Positions 8,961 to 19,454 of a stretch of 64,000 nucleotides of DNA are shown here, in pieces (the first letter of the stretch is position 1; each line of letters begins with the position of its first letter). The notes beneath the pieces are model-generated. The model did no database searches. It was not told the DNA's origin and saw only the letters and a program-made list of their open reading frames with translations. Source of the DNA: Cyanidiococcus yangmingshanensis (taxonomy: Eukaryota; Rhodophyta; Bangiophyceae; Cyanidiales; Cyanidiaceae); assembly GCA_013995675.1 (NCBI GenBank), contig VWRR01000002.1, positions 124,001 to 188,000 on the forward strand. The letters are read 5' to 3'. Position numbers and translations under genes: made by a program.

Positions 8961-10382
8961 TCACTCTGACATGTGAACACGCTGTTGAGCTGCGGCAGCG
9001 TGGGCATCGAGACGCTCTGCAGAAGCGATTTTTTCGGCTGCTGCAGCCACCTTTCGTGCAGTTGAAACATCCAGCGCAATCACACTGGTGATTTTGATAA
9101 AATCCAACACGTTGATTGGGCTCGCATACCGGGCGCTCCCGCCTGTTGGCATGACGTGGCTTGGACCAGCGATATAGTCACCAAGGACTTCGCCCGAGGT
9201 CTCACCGACAAAGATACCACCCGCATGGCGAATTCGTGGCAGTAGCTCCCATGGCTGACTCACGCTCAATGAAACATGCTCCGCGGCGAATGCACTGCAT
9301 AGTTCCGCGCAGGATTCGAGGCTGTCTGCAACGACAAGACCACCTTGGTGTTGAAGCGCATGTAGGGCTCGTTGTGCAGCGGCCGCTGATGGTAGCGCTT
9401 GGAGCTGTCGACTTAAAGCCTCTCTTACTTTTTCAGCGAATGGACGAGACGGCGTCAGAAGGATCGGCACAGCTGCTTCATCATGCTCCGCTTGGGCGAG
9501 GAGGTCGGCCGCGACGAGTTCCGCTCTAGCCGATGCGTCAGCAATCACGATCGCCTCTGTAGGTCCGTAAATCCCGTCGATGTCGCAGACTCCGTAGACT
9601 TCGCGCTTGGCGAGCGTCACATAGAGGTTGCCAGGCCCCACAATCTTATCTACTCGAGGCACTGTTTGCGTCCCGTACGCCATGGCGCCGATCGCTTGTG
9701 CACCGCCTAGCCGAAAAACCTGGAACGCGGAGGTTATGTTTTGGTCTACTCCTAGATCACGAATTTGTTCCTTTAGCATGCGCTTGCAAATGGCACATGC
9801 AGCTAGAGTGACCGGACTAATATCGCCGCTTTCACGTGATGGTGGTGAGGTCACCACAAATCGTCGACAACCCGCTACGATTGCTGGAATCATCGTCATG
9901 AGCGCCGTACTCGGCAGTGGTGCATTTCCTCCAGGGACGTAGAAACCCACGGAGTCCAGGGGTCGCAGCATCTGACCCATATGTCCGCCTAGTTTTGTGG
10001 TAAACCACGAGTTTAACGGTTGCGACTCATGGTACACGGCGATGCGTCTGGCGGCCAACTCCAAGGCATGATAGAGCGCCGGTTGCGTCTTCTCCAAGGT
10101 GACCAGTGCTTGTTCCAGTTCAGCATCCTGGACTGAGAGTGCCGCGGCTGCGCTAAACTCCACTCCATCCAGTCGTTTGGTCCAGTCTAGAAGCGCGTCA
10201 TCGCCTCCCTCCTGAACGGACCCGAGGATTCTTTGAACGGCCTCCCGAGGAGAGAGCGTTGCCCCAAAGACTTGGCACAACCGCTCCTGCTGTTGTGGGC
10301 TTATTCGGTTGAGATCGAGCGGTTTCCGTTGCAAAATGCTCGCACGCGCCTCATCGGCTTCGTAGATGGGAATCGAGCTCAT
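8961..10382 (-). CDS. HDH: Histidinol dehydrogenase
   Basis: Catalyses the last two oxidations of histidine synthesis, L-histidinol to L-histidine with two NAD+. The HisD signatures are all present: VGFYVPGGNAPLPSTALM, IVGPGNLYVTLAKREVYG, GIYGPTEAIVIAD, the zinc and catalytic region AEHVSLS and PSHVMPTGG near the C-terminus. From the ATG at 10382 the protein is 473 residues, a little longer than bacterial HisD. The frame stays open for at least 40 codons upstream and encodes LGFFSFRRPF, which resembles the phenylalanine-bearing transit peptides of red algae, but no ATG is seen there. A plastid location is therefore expected from the pathway but not shown by the chosen start. An upstream intron or an indel could hide the true N-terminus. 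Confidence 0.92.
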   Translation of the reverse strand: MSSIPIYEADEARASILQRKPLDLNRISPQQQERLCQVFGATLSPREAVQRILGSVQEGGDDALLDWTKRLDGVEFSAAAALSVQDAELEQALVTLEKTQPALYHALELAARRIAVYHESQPLNSWFTTKLGGHMGQMLRPLDSVGFYVPGGNAPLPSTALMTMIPAIVAGCRRFVVTSPPSRESGDISPVTLAACAICKRMLKEQIRDLGVDQNITSAFQVFRLGGAQAIGAMAYGTQTVPRVDKIVGPGNLYVTLAKREVYGVCDIDGIYGPTEAIVIADASARAELVAADLLAQAEHDEAAVPILLTPSRPFAEKVREALSRQLQALPSAAAAQRALHALQHQGGLVVADSLESCAELCSAFAAEHVSLSVSQPWELLPRIRHAGGIFVGETSGEVLGDYIAGPSHVMPTGGSARYASPINVLDFIKITSVIALDVSTARKVAAAAEKIASAERLDAHAAAAQQRVHMSE

Positions 10383-11403
10383 GAACGGGCGCCTGAAGGA
10401 AAAAAAGCCAAGTCCTGAGGCGTTTCTTCCAAGCTGCAATGCTCTCGCCACGCCCCTGTCACCGTTCACTCCCCAACCTCGTTTACAAACCTGGCTCTGC
10501 AATGCCTCTCTCCTTGCTCAAGTCCAGAGGCGCGCGCGCTGCTCACGCGAGTGCCAGTCGAAGGAGCTCCTGCTACTCGTTTCGGAGATGAAAAGCCCCC
10601 GACGAGTCAAAGACACTACTACCAAGTCTCTATCAAGATTCCTTGACACTGAGACCACACCTTGATCACGATCGATAAGGATCTCGTTCAGGGAGCGCAG
10701 CCTCGATCGCTGCAACGCTCTTTCGTGAGACAAGAAGCGCTCACCGATATCGGCGACGACGTCGGTGCACGCGAAGAAGCGAGATGCAGAGGGCGGCCGA
10801 GTGCCAGACAGAAGGCAGGCTTCTCCTGGCCTGCCGGGCCGACGTATCTCGTCGTTGTGACGGGAGAGCAGCTGCGGAGCGCAGGAGGTGTGCTCACAAG
10901 AGCAACATTTCTTGGGCTGATGCACCAGGCTGCGCGATAATGCATATCGTCAACAAGTCAATGATTAATCGGGAGATCACAGAAATTTGTTCTATTTCGA
11001 GTTCAGGCGTATCGCTGCACAAACGAGACGAGTGCACTCTCGCACGAGCGTAAAGTAGAAAAACTGCTTGCATGGTCGAGAAGAGCGCAAGAAAATCCTC
11101 TTTCCCAAGGAGACGAGAACTGGACAAAGATTATTCCAAGTGTGACCAGGGCGAGTCGAAAATCTGAAACGTTCATGAATGCGCACGGCTATCGTTGTCT
11201 CCGACGTACTTTGGAGTCGAGAACGTTACTGTTGTTGATGTGAAGCCGCGGCGAAAGGCCCACTCTTTCCGGTCACAAGTCGTGATGCGACGGTTCAGTC
11301 TGGCCTGCATACGAGTGGAACGCCGCACTCGGCTCCGTTACTCAAAGACGCCAAACGCGGATATGCTGGCTACAGCGGACGAGGACGATTGGAGCTGCTC
11401 TTG

Positions 11404-11421
11404 TTTTTTTGTGAAAAAAAA
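11404..11421. repeat. T-run/A-run perfect hairpin
   Basis: Seven T, a GTG spacer and eight A form a perfect short hairpin in either orientation. It could be a transcription-related or nucleosome-free element, or simply low complexity. Confidence 0.5.
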
Positions 11422-12120
11422 GCAAAAGTTCCACTTCGCACCTGTCGGCTTGGAATACATAGCGCATCTGGACTGCTTTTGATGCGTTTGTGAAAAGACG
11501 AGGAGAATCCAAGGCAAACGATTTCGTCATTGCTTTGAATGCGAAGAGACCCAGATTGACTCGCTTTTCGCGGAGCTAATCAATGCGGTGGAGGGTGTTC
11601 TATAGGTGCGAATCTTGAAGGGGCGGAGATTCCCGGAAATGAAAACCCCGATCCATTCGAACCGATCTTGTTTGTTTCGGAATCATTGATGAGCTTGCAA
11701 TCGTCCCAGGATCTGCATGATCCACAGAGTAAGCATATCTGTATGTTTGGATTCGAGTCGCATGCTACTGGACCGAGACTCTACGCTGATGCAGAATACA
11801 AGACCACGAATACGACGATCGACACATCATTCTCATCTGATTTATTTTTGGAGAGAGTTGCTCGTATCGTTCCGCAACACATCACCATACCGGCGTTTCG
11901 AACGGAGCCATGCTTCAAAACATAGATATTGTGGCTGGATTTGAGTGCCGACGTATATTTTCAACATTCTAGAAAATATTTCTATAGAGCTGAATAATTC
12001 ATCTCATCGATTCAATATTCTATGGGGATCACGCATCCATCTCTCTGTCATTTCCTTTCTTCCTCCACAGCGGTCTGTTTGGGGCTCGTTTAGCTTTGTG
12101 TGTTCCTCAATGCTGCGGCA

Positions 12121-12134
12121 GAGAGAGAGAGAGA
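12121..12134. repeat. (GA)7 microsatellite
   Basis: Seven consecutive GA dinucleotides in non-coding DNA. Confidence 0.7.
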
Positions 12135-12760
12135 CAACCCAGCCGTCTAAGATTGCGCTCTTTAGATGCGCGCCCTTCATGTATGCAAATGACTCGTACC
12201 CTTGCAGGTAAAAGTGCGTGACAAATTTCAGACGTTTAAAGCGGTTTGCGAGACATCGCGCGTCCCCGAACTGCAGAGAGTGAGGATCGTCGCAAAGCCT
12301 TTGGAGTGCATGTTTCCGAGCTACAGCATGATGGACGACCAGAACCACCTCATAAAAGACGTTCATGTCGACAGAACTACATTTCTTGTCCTTTACAAGA
12401 TTCGGAGCGCGTTCGTGATTTTCGCGATACTGCACCGTTTCAGAGGCCCAACTCGGGCAAAAACACAGCGATCTGAGACGCGTGCATTACGCGACAAGCT
12501 CGGTAACGCTTCAATTTGCTGCAGGCCATTCGGTTAACGCAGGCTCCGATCCTGTCCAGTCGTACTGGAAACGCACGATACGCGAGCACCACCTGTTCCA
12601 GATGCATGGATCGATCGTGCTACCCACAGAAACTGCATTCAACAATGTCGGTAAACGAATCTACAATCGTTTCGCCTAAGCGCGTTCCCGATCTGGCTCG
12701 AGTGGTCGAGAGTGCACTGATCGCATTGCGAAAACCTTTTCACGACGGCTACACACGAAC

Positions 12761-12778
12761 ATCATCATCACCATCACC
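12761..12778. repeat. Short CAT/CAC trinucleotide run
   Basis: An imperfect run of ATC/ACC triplets about 230 bp upstream of the TRAP-gamma-like gene. Confidence 0.5.
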
Positions 12779-13004
12779 GTAATGAAAGGATACCACGGGT
12801 CGACGATTGCTGTCCGCGGATCTGGGGAGACAACTGCGCCTGCCCGCGCTAGCGCACTTGTCGACGCTTCCCGTATAATGATCGCAACGACGCGCGCGCC
12901 GCAAACGGCGTCGGTGTGGTGTGGAATCGGCACGCCATCGCCGATTGCGCCAGTTACGGCGACCCGTTGTCGCTGTGACGAGGTCGACGAACAGACGAAA
13001 CGTC

Positions 13005-13502
13005 ATGACAGAGGACGACGCAGCGTTCGAGAAAGTTTTGCGCGATTATGGGAGTAAGACCGCATCAACGCAAAAGTTCCTCTTTTTCATCGATGCAGTA
13101 GCGCTGTTTTTGGTGCCCTGGGTGGCGATCTGCTGGTTCGTTTTTAGGGTCGACGGGCGAGATCCGCGCGTGCTTGTTACGCTGCTCTGCACGGCGTTCC
13201 TGGTGATTCCGCTCGTATTTCTTTCCCATCTCCGTTACGCGCGCGCACAACTCGTACAGCTGCAGCGCAAAGCAGGTTCTTTGCAACTCGATGAAAGGCG
13301 ACTGAGTGAGGTTGCCGCTTTTCGAGCCCTGGCCAGCAATAACGTCTGGTACCTGGCTGTCGCTGCCCTCTTTTGTGGGCACTTGTTGAACGGGCGTATT
13401 TTTGATGCGTTGAACTTTGCCGTCTCATCATCGATAGGTGCCCTGTTTCTGTTGGTGAACGCCAGTGCAGCGATGCATGTAGCCCACGCGAAAAGCAAAT
13501 AA
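13005..13502 (+). CDS. TRAP-gamma-like (SSR3) ER translocon-associated membrane protein
   Basis: A 165-residue polytopic membrane protein. Hydrophobic segments lie near residues 24-46 (FLFFIDAVALFLVPWVAICW), 56-76 (VLVTLLCTAFLVIPLVFL) and two close together near 114-160 (VWYLAVAALFCGHLL and NFAVSSSIGALFLLVN), matching the four-helix plan of TRAP-gamma. The acidic start MTEDDAAFEKVLRDY parallels the EED-rich N-terminus of human SSR3. The block EVAAFRALASNN before helix three aligns with EVADYEATTF and YNN in SSR3. Members sit in the ER membrane beside Sec61 and help insert certain secretory proteins. The frame extends 28 codons upstream, but the ATG at 13005 gives the family-like N-terminus. 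The assignment rests on topology and a few conserved blocks. Confidence 0.72.
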   Translation: MTEDDAAFEKVLRDYGSKTASTQKFLFFIDAVALFLVPWVAICWFVFRVDGRDPRVLVTLLCTAFLVIPLVFLSHLRYARAQLVQLQRKAGSLQLDERRLSEVAAFRALASNNVWYLAVAALFCGHLLNGRIFDALNFAVSSSIGALFLLVNASAAMHVAHAKSK

Positions 13503-13842
13503 GATCCAAAGGCGGCCTGAACTTGCCTGAGCGCCTGCATTCGGTTGGATGATGCCCCTCGAGCAGCTGGTGAAGTCACTCCGCATGATGAGGTTGGCTT
13601 GTCGATACGCCAAGCGATCGCTGCTGGGCTGGAGATCCAGCACAACCAATCCAGATGGGACAACGCATGAAGCCCACGAGCGTTATCCGAAAAGATATGC
13701 ATCTAGTCCATTCGCGTGTTACATGAGTCTTCTCGGTTTAGGATTCTTCTGCTCATGTCTGAGGTTCGATGGCGCTCTCTGAACAGGTCCATCTAAAATA
13801 AACGGTGTTGGGGAACCAGATCTTTTGTTCCTTGAGGGAGCC
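13503..13842. other. Intergenic between convergent genes
   Basis: A 340-bp stretch between the TRAP-gamma-like gene and the PPR-like gene, which converge here. No feature recognised beyond presumed 3' flanks. Confidence 0.4.
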
Positions 13843-14460
13843 TTATTGGACGGTCGCACGCGCTAGCTCAGCCAGTCCGCGGTTCGGCTCCAGGCCCTTG
13901 TTTCGAAGGAGCTCGAGCACTTGGGGAATCGCAGCTTTGTCGCTTCGCTTGTTTAAGACGCTAGCAATCATCGTGAAATGAGAAGGTCGCACACTACGTG
14001 GAGGGCATTTTTCTAAAGTCTTCAACACGACCTCAATTGCATCCAGTTGCACTAAGCGGCGAAGTATGTCAGAGACCAAGGCCGGAGCCAGCGCTTGTGC
14101 ATGGTGCGCAGCCTCCCGCAGCTGCTCGATGGCCCCTGCGTCGTGAAGTTCAGCGACCGTAGAACGGAGGGCTTTGGTTGCGATCAAGCCTCGGCAACCA
14201 AACTCATCTGGTTTTCGGAGGAGTTCAAGGACTCGATCGAAACGTTGAGCCCGCATGCACGCTTGGATATAGAGGCTCCACGTTGGCTTGCTCAGCGGCA
14301 CGAAGCGCTTGTGGAACTCCTTTTGTAACTGAGTCGCCACTTCCAATTCCTCTGGCTTCTCAACGAGACCCAAAATCTGACGAAAAACTTTTCTGCCTGG
14401 TGCATAGTCAGCTGCTAGACTCCTTTGGGCACGTTGCACTAGCTCCGCGAAACTGCTCAT
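13843..14460 (-). CDS. Small PPR/TPR-like helical repeat protein
   Basis: A 205-residue, all-helical protein without a membrane segment. Blocks such as WSLYIQACMRAQRFDRVLELL and FTMIASVLNKRSDKAAIPQV, ending in a GLEPN motif, have the length and residue pattern of pentatricopeptide repeats (helix A, helix B, then a turn with proline and asparagine). Five or so repeats would fit the length. PPR proteins usually bind organelle RNA, so a mitochondrial or plastid role is likely, but no clear transit peptide precedes the first repeat (start MSSFAELVQRAQRSL). The start is the only ATG near the 5' end of the frame. I cannot name the specific family. Confidence 0.65.
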   Translation of the reverse strand: MSSFAELVQRAQRSLAADYAPGRKVFRQILGLVEKPEELEVATQLQKEFHKRFVPLSKPTWSLYIQACMRAQRFDRVLELLRKPDEFGCRGLIATKALRSTVAELHDAGAIEQLREAAHHAQALAPALVSDILRRLVQLDAIEVVLKTLEKCPPRSVRPSHFTMIASVLNKRSDKAAIPQVLELLRNKGLEPNRGLAELARATVQ

Positions 14461-15526
14461 TCCAGGTTAAGCGCCATACAGTTTCGTAGAGACTCCACGT
14501 TGGTTCGATCGGGGCCCAGTGCCGTTGCCCGCCTCGCCGCCTGCTTCGATGCTGGTGAGTGCGTACGCGAATATTATCGCGTTGCGCCCTGTGCGAGGTC
14601 TCCGCGTCGACGAAACGATCCTAAGTATGTGGTTGAATGAAACGGTTTTGTTCACGCACAAATAGAAGTTTCCTGTAACTGGTGCGTTCCTGTTTGGTTG
14701 CCGGCACCTGTTGAGGTGTTTTGATCAGCGGTCCGTGCGCAGCGAACGCGTGGCTAGCACCCTAGCGGTGAAAAGCTCCGTGGAACGCAGCGTTCGAGGA
14801 GAACGGGCGCTTGCTTCTGGCAGAGAACCTACGAACGGAGCGATCTGGCAACCGATCTTCGCTGGAGACAGTGCTGTGCACAGCACAGTGCAGCGTGCTG
14901 GCTCTACACACAAGATGACCAGAAGTAGCTAAGGGCACAACCACATCAAGTTCAGAGTCAACTGTTTTTGCGCCCATCCCCGGTATCGTCATGGACTAGT
15001 CTGCAACGTTCGGAGTGGCCTGCATACTGGATGGCCATTCGACCAAGGTTGGGCAGATCTGCTGCAAGTGATGAAACTCGTTGATACTCAGCTCACACCG
15101 AGTTCTATATTCCGTGAAGACTCGAATAGACAAGCATATGTCTGATGCGGCGGCACAGGGGACTGATCTTATCGAACTGGCACAAAATTAAACCCGATAC
15201 GTAAAGACAAGGTTCGCTTCTGTCACGATCGAGGCCACGATCCGAGCTTGATGAAGAGTCATCTTTCGTTCGTTCCGACGCGCTCGAGTTTTTAAGTGAT
15301 CGTGCGGTTGCTGGAATAGAGTCCGTCCAGATTGAAAACTCCGGCACCAGCACTTCGAACAACCGCTACATTTCAGAGGCACAGAAGTGGCGGGCGGCTG
15401 ACGCCAAGTCCTATGCTGACCCATTGGCGGGGTTATCGCGACGGACGCAAAAGCGCTCCGTAAACGCCGGTACACACTGAGTTCCGGGTGCCTCGAATGC
15501 ACGTGCGCTGTGGCGTTCACGGAGCT
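14461..15526. other. Intergenic
   Basis: A 1.07-kb stretch upstream of the PPR-like gene and downstream of VPS26. Short overlapping open frames only. Nothing recognised. Confidence 0.4.
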
Positions 15527-16519
15527 TTATTCCGCAAGGAGCTGCTCTTTTTCGGTCTGGTCGCAAGGGGCAACAGCGTTCTCCTGGAACGTTTCGAGAA
15601 AGTCCGAGGCCCTCCAGAGAACAATTTCATGCTCTTTCCAGAAACGGCGAAGGTCTGCATCGATCACCACAAGGCGCATGACATATCGCACGGAAAATAT
15701 ACCGCACACATCAGCGCAGGTTGGCGTCAGTCCAGAAAACTGTTTCAGAAATAGACGAATTGGGATAACCGCGCCGGGCTTGGGAGAACCCTCGAGTATC
15801 TGAAAGCTCCCGACCAGCTCGGACTCAGGTGACAGCTCACGCCCCGACTCCTCTCGTCGAATCTCAATATCTACACGGCGAATCATGACGCGGTTGTCCA
15901 AAAAAGTCAATCTACCGACGATCACATCGTGCAAGTGGTAAGCACGACGATCAAGTTCAAGTTCCAGGTGCAAAATATTTTCGAGCCCCGCATTGAGGAA
16001 GATTCCCGGCGAGTACCGTCGGGCAGTTCTCGGTGCAAGGATCACAATCTCCTTCTCGATCCGGCGCTCCGAGAGGTCTGCGCGTGCACAAAACCGCAAC
16101 CGGATACGGTATCCTAACCGTATCCGCGAGCCGTCATACGTTTCGTGAGTAAGCTCCGAACAGTCAAAGGCGAATGGCTTCGTGATGACGGCATGCTGAT
16201 TCAGTGTGGAATACGGAAAGTCAAAAGTTTGAGCTCGCGAAAACACCTCCCATCGGCGAAGGACGCACCCGTACCCACTGGATATGACTGCGACGAGTTC
16301 CGCGATGAGGAACCTGCACGGTAGCGGAAACGCTGCCAGGGAGCGAACACTCGCAAAGCCCGTAATTCGCTCGTCAACAGTGTAGACGGGTCGTTTCAGA
16401 CGGTCGAACTGGCGCACCGCTTCGTTCTCCAAAACCACCTTGAGCTCGAGAGAATGACGTAAATCCCACTGATAACGCAAGTGTTGCAAAAAGTCTTTGC
16501 CGGCGGCAACCAGCGCCAT
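15527..16519 (-). CDS. VPS26: VPS26, retromer subunit (arrestin-like)
   Basis: A 330-residue arrestin-fold protein of the retromer, which recycles cargo from endosomes to the Golgi or plasma membrane. The C-terminal half follows VPS26 closely: RRAYHLHDVIVGRLTFL, then VDIEIRREESG, GAVIPIRLFLKQFSGLTPT and the hallmark FSVRYVMRLVVID...RRFWKEHEIVLWR. The N-terminal half is more divergent but keeps the expected length. It starts at the first ATG (MALVAAGKDFLQHL). A VPS26C/DSCR3 identity is less likely because the FSVRYxxxLVxxD and EIVLWR blocks are closest to classical VPS26. Confidence 0.9.
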   Translation of the reverse strand: MALVAAGKDFLQHLRYQWDLRHSLELKVVLENEAVRQFDRLKRPVYTVDERITGFASVRSLAAFPLPCRFLIAELVAVISSGYGCVLRRWEVFSRAQTFDFPYSTLNQHAVITKPFAFDCSELTHETYDGSRIRLGYRIRLRFCARADLSERRIEKEIVILAPRTARRYSPGIFLNAGLENILHLELELDRRAYHLHDVIVGRLTFLDNRVMIRRVDIEIRREESGRELSPESELVGSFQILEGSPKPGAVIPIRLFLKQFSGLTPTCADVCGIFSVRYVMRLVVIDADLRRFWKEHEIVLWRASDFLETFQENAVAPCDQTEKEQLLAE

Positions 16520-18010
16520 GCGCTCAACCTGAAAGCGCCCCCTCGGTCTGGGGCTTGCGTCGCTGGCAACTGCAACGAGTTCGTGGGCTTCTCGGCCCGC
16601 TTTTCGAAAAATTGTCTCTCGCGTCCAGGATTTACAGCACCATCACTCTGGAAAGAAAGCAAAGCGAACTCAAAATCAAACAAATACGTATCCTTTTCAG
16701 AATGAAAAGCCCTTGCGATGAGCTCCGGTGGCCTGTAGTGGGATACGGGCGCTCCTGGCGAAGAGCGTGCGGCATCCGCCGAACGAGATGACGTTTCGGT
16801 GGGTTCGCTCTCGGGCCGACCAGATGCGTCGTTGTTCTATCCTCGGCTCTCAATACCGCACGCCCGACGTTGCAGGGGAACGGCGCTTCCCGATAGGTCA
16901 CCCAGACGCGGTCAGATAGACCCGAAGCGTCCTTTCGAGTAGCATGAATTCGGAGCCCATCATGTCTGTTACTTGTGACCGTTCTGAGTGCTTGAATCGC
17001 TGCTCGTAACATGCTGAACGAAGCATAGAGCATTTGGACTCATGGATATTGCCGCACAACGAACAGGCTGGACGTGTTTTAGAGTGGGCGCAGAGCAGTC
17101 CGCCGATTGGCTTACGTGAGGCGCGTCCAGCCATGACCGTCATCATGAAGTATAAACCAGAATCGTCGCGCTATCCAAAAGGACGCTCCTTCGATACCAA
17201 AGTTGCTCCATTTCGGTTCACTGCTTCGACATCCAGACTCATTTTGGTGTATCTCATCACCTAATCGAAACGATGCTCTGAGTCGCTTTGAAACTGGTCA
17301 TGAACGCAAACAAATCGCTGCCTGATACGCTACGCTGCTGCGTTCGGATCCGGTCCTATCTTCAACGTTCGAGTCGCCGCTTGACGGACCGAGCGGTGAT
17401 CGCAGCGACGCGGCCTGCAGGGAAATCGATCGTCAGCGCGTCGCCGGGACTGACCGCACGCTCTGGCCTCCGGCGTCGATGAGGCCACGACCGCCTCCAT
17501 TGCTATGACGTCGTCGTCGTGCATCGCCGCCGACCCGTCGCGCACAAGCTGCCCAAAATGGCACTCCTTTGGGGCAGGGTCGTCGTCGCGTTCGCATGCT
17601 CGGATCCCGTGCGTATACTGTCAGTCGCGTGTGTTGCAAGCGCCGAGCAGTGCCAAAGGAGCGCACACACGACGCCTTGACATATTCGCCTGTGCAACGC
17701 TGCAGGCTCAACTGTGATACCGTGGCAGACTCGGTTTCGAGAGGGTGTCAAAGTGGCAAGTGTGTCGAGGCTCGAGCTTGTGCTGCGCCAATTTTCGAGA
17801 CCTTTTTGGCTCTGTTTGAAGAGAGGCCTTGCGTAAAGACGCGTCTCACCCTGACTACTGCGACCAACCAAGTGCGCGTGCGTTACATATAATTACTCGT
17901 TACTGGCCGGGCTATCTGATTGAAGGCATTCGACCTCGGCAGCTTTTTCGCGGAAGACGCTAGAATTGCGACAAAATACAAGTTCGCAGTTGAGGTTGAT
18001 TACAGTCAAA
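16520..18010. other. Divergent intergenic region between VPS26 and atpC
   Basis: A 1.49-kb stretch that should hold both promoters. The part near 17.3-17.7 kb is G+C-rich with repeated GTC triplets (near 17507). Open frames on both strands are mutually overlapping and featureless. Confidence 0.4.
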
Positions 18011-19105
18011 ATGCAAGCATTCGTCTGTTCTTTTACGGGTTTTAGAGGAAATACGGTTTCTGCAAAGCGGAGCGCGTTCCTCTGCGGGGGCGTCACGCCT
18101 CGCACGGTTGAACCAGCGGTGATCAGGTCGGCACAAACGCTGGTCATGTCGGGGAAGACCACGCCTCTGCGGAACCGCATCCGTACCATCAAAAACACGC
18201 AAAAAATCACGGAAGCCATGCGTTTGGTGGCAGCTGCGAAAGTACGTCGGGCTCAAGATGCCGTGTTGAGAACACGGCCATTTTCGGACACGTTGCAAAA
18301 GGTGCTTGGAAGTCTTTTAAGTCGATTGAATTCGACAGAGTACTTCGATTTGCCGATGCTGAAGCAACGTGATATCAAAAAGGTCCTTCTTGTTGTCATC
18401 AGCGGTGATCGAGGTCTCTGTGGCAGTTACAACGCTAACATTCTGCGTAAGCTACAGCAGCGTATATCGGAGTTGAAAGCCCAGAACCTAGATGTGGAGC
18501 TGGTGACGGTTGGTAGCAAGGTGACGCAATGGGCCCGTCGTCGGAATTATCCGATTCGGCGTGCTTTCTTGTGCACGCAACAGCCAACGTCTTCACAGGC
18601 GTCCGAGATTGCGGATGTGCTGCTTGCGCACTACCTCGGTGATGAGGTGCAACGTGTAGAGCTCCTCTATACGCGCTTCGTATCGCTAATCAGTTCCAAG
18701 CCAAGCATTCGAACGATGCTACCACTTGGGCCTGTTGGTCTGGAAATGGAAGGGGATGAAATCTTTCAGCTAACGACCGAGGAGGGTAAGTTTGCGGTGA
18801 AGCGCTCGTTTCAACAGCCGTCACCGGAAGCTATTGGGATCACCCCGGATATGATCTTTGAGCAGGACCCCCTGCAACTTTTGAACGCTATTCTGCCACT
18901 GTACTTCAATGGTCAGCTATTGCGAACGCTACAAGAATCTGTTGCTGCTGAACTGGCCGCCCGCATGTCGGCCATGTCCAGTGCGAGCGACAATGCCAAG
19001 GAATTGGCTCGAAAACTGAACATCGAATTCAACCGCGCTCGCCAGGGGGCCATTACATCGGAGCTTGCGGAAATCGTCGGTGGTGCAGCAGCATTGGAAG
19101 GATAG
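18011..19105 (+). CDS. atpC: Plastid ATP synthase F1 gamma subunit, nucleus-encoded
   Basis: A 364-residue precursor of the rotor subunit of the thylakoid ATP synthase. The mature part starts near MSGKTTPLRNRIRTIKNTQK and includes ITEAMRLVAAAKVRRAQ, VVISGDRGLCGSYN, and the C-terminal helix LQESVAAELAARMSAMSSAS, all diagnostic of the plastid/cyanobacterial type. The first 45 or so residues form a transit peptide with phenylalanines close to the N-terminus (MQAFVCSFTGFRG), as is usual in red algae. The short redox insert with two cysteines that land plants and green algae carry after the LLPL block is absent: LPLGPVGLEMEGDEIF runs straight on. The frame is open 15 codons upstream; the ATG at 18011 is preferred for its transit peptide. 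Confidence 0.96.
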   Translation: MQAFVCSFTGFRGNTVSAKRSAFLCGGVTPRTVEPAVIRSAQTLVMSGKTTPLRNRIRTIKNTQKITEAMRLVAAAKVRRAQDAVLRTRPFSDTLQKVLGSLLSRLNSTEYFDLPMLKQRDIKKVLLVVISGDRGLCGSYNANILRKLQQRISELKAQNLDVELVTVGSKVTQWARRRNYPIRRAFLCTQQPTSSQASEIADVLLAHYLGDEVQRVELLYTRFVSLISSKPSIRTMLPLGPVGLEMEGDEIFQLTTEEGKFAVKRSFQQPSPEAIGITPDMIFEQDPLQLLNAILPLYFNGQLLRTLQESVAAELAARMSAMSSASDNAKELARKLNIEFNRARQGAITSELAEIVGGAAALEG

Positions 19106-19112
19106 ACGCACA

Positions 19113-19454
19113 TCAATAGGGCGCTGTGATCCCTAGGGCTAAGCAACTAATTTGGAACGAACGTAAACCTGTATGTGCAACAAATTCTTCGAAGTGATCG
19201 TGATACCAAGTCGGAGGCGTCCTTTGGCGGGCTCGCAACTGCATGAACGCGTCCGGATCCGGTATCGATTTGGCGAGTCGCGACGCGTGAGCCAGCCGTT
19301 GAAACGTATCCCCAAGGAACGAAATAACGCTTTCATGATTTGAGGCAGGAATCTTCCCGGCGATGTTGATGATCACGAAGACGTACGACCGATGGAGCGT
19401 TGCGTGCAGCCGTCGAATCACGACGAGCCGTAGCCTTCCAAAGAAGCGATACAT
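19113..19454 (-). CDS. Possible small hypothetical protein
   Basis: A 113-residue open frame from an ATG at 19454, ending 7 bp from the atpC stop in convergent orientation. The N-terminus is basic and hydrophobic (MYRFFGRLRLVVIRRLH) and could be an organelle presequence. The rest has a normal amino-acid mix and mostly G/C third positions, as in the confirmed genes. No family is recognised. It could equally be chance. Confidence 0.33.
   Translation of the reverse strand: MYRFFGRLRLVVIRRLHATLHRSYVFVIINIAGKIPASNHESVISFLGDTFQRLAHASRLAKSIPDPDAFMQLRARQRTPPTWYHDHFEEFVAHTGLRSFQISCLALGITAPY

Larger units (their letters stand above)
10383..13004. other. Long divergent intergenic region (2.6 kb)
   Basis: This separates the divergent histidinol dehydrogenase and TRAP-gamma genes, and is the longest gene-free stretch in the window. 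It is more A+T-rich near 11.6-12.1 kb than the coding regions. It contains a T/A hairpin at 11404-11421, a short GA run at 12121-12134 and a CAT/CAC run at 12761-12778. Open frames here are short and have no recognisable domains. I found no tRNA or snRNA signature by eye. Confidence 0.4.
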
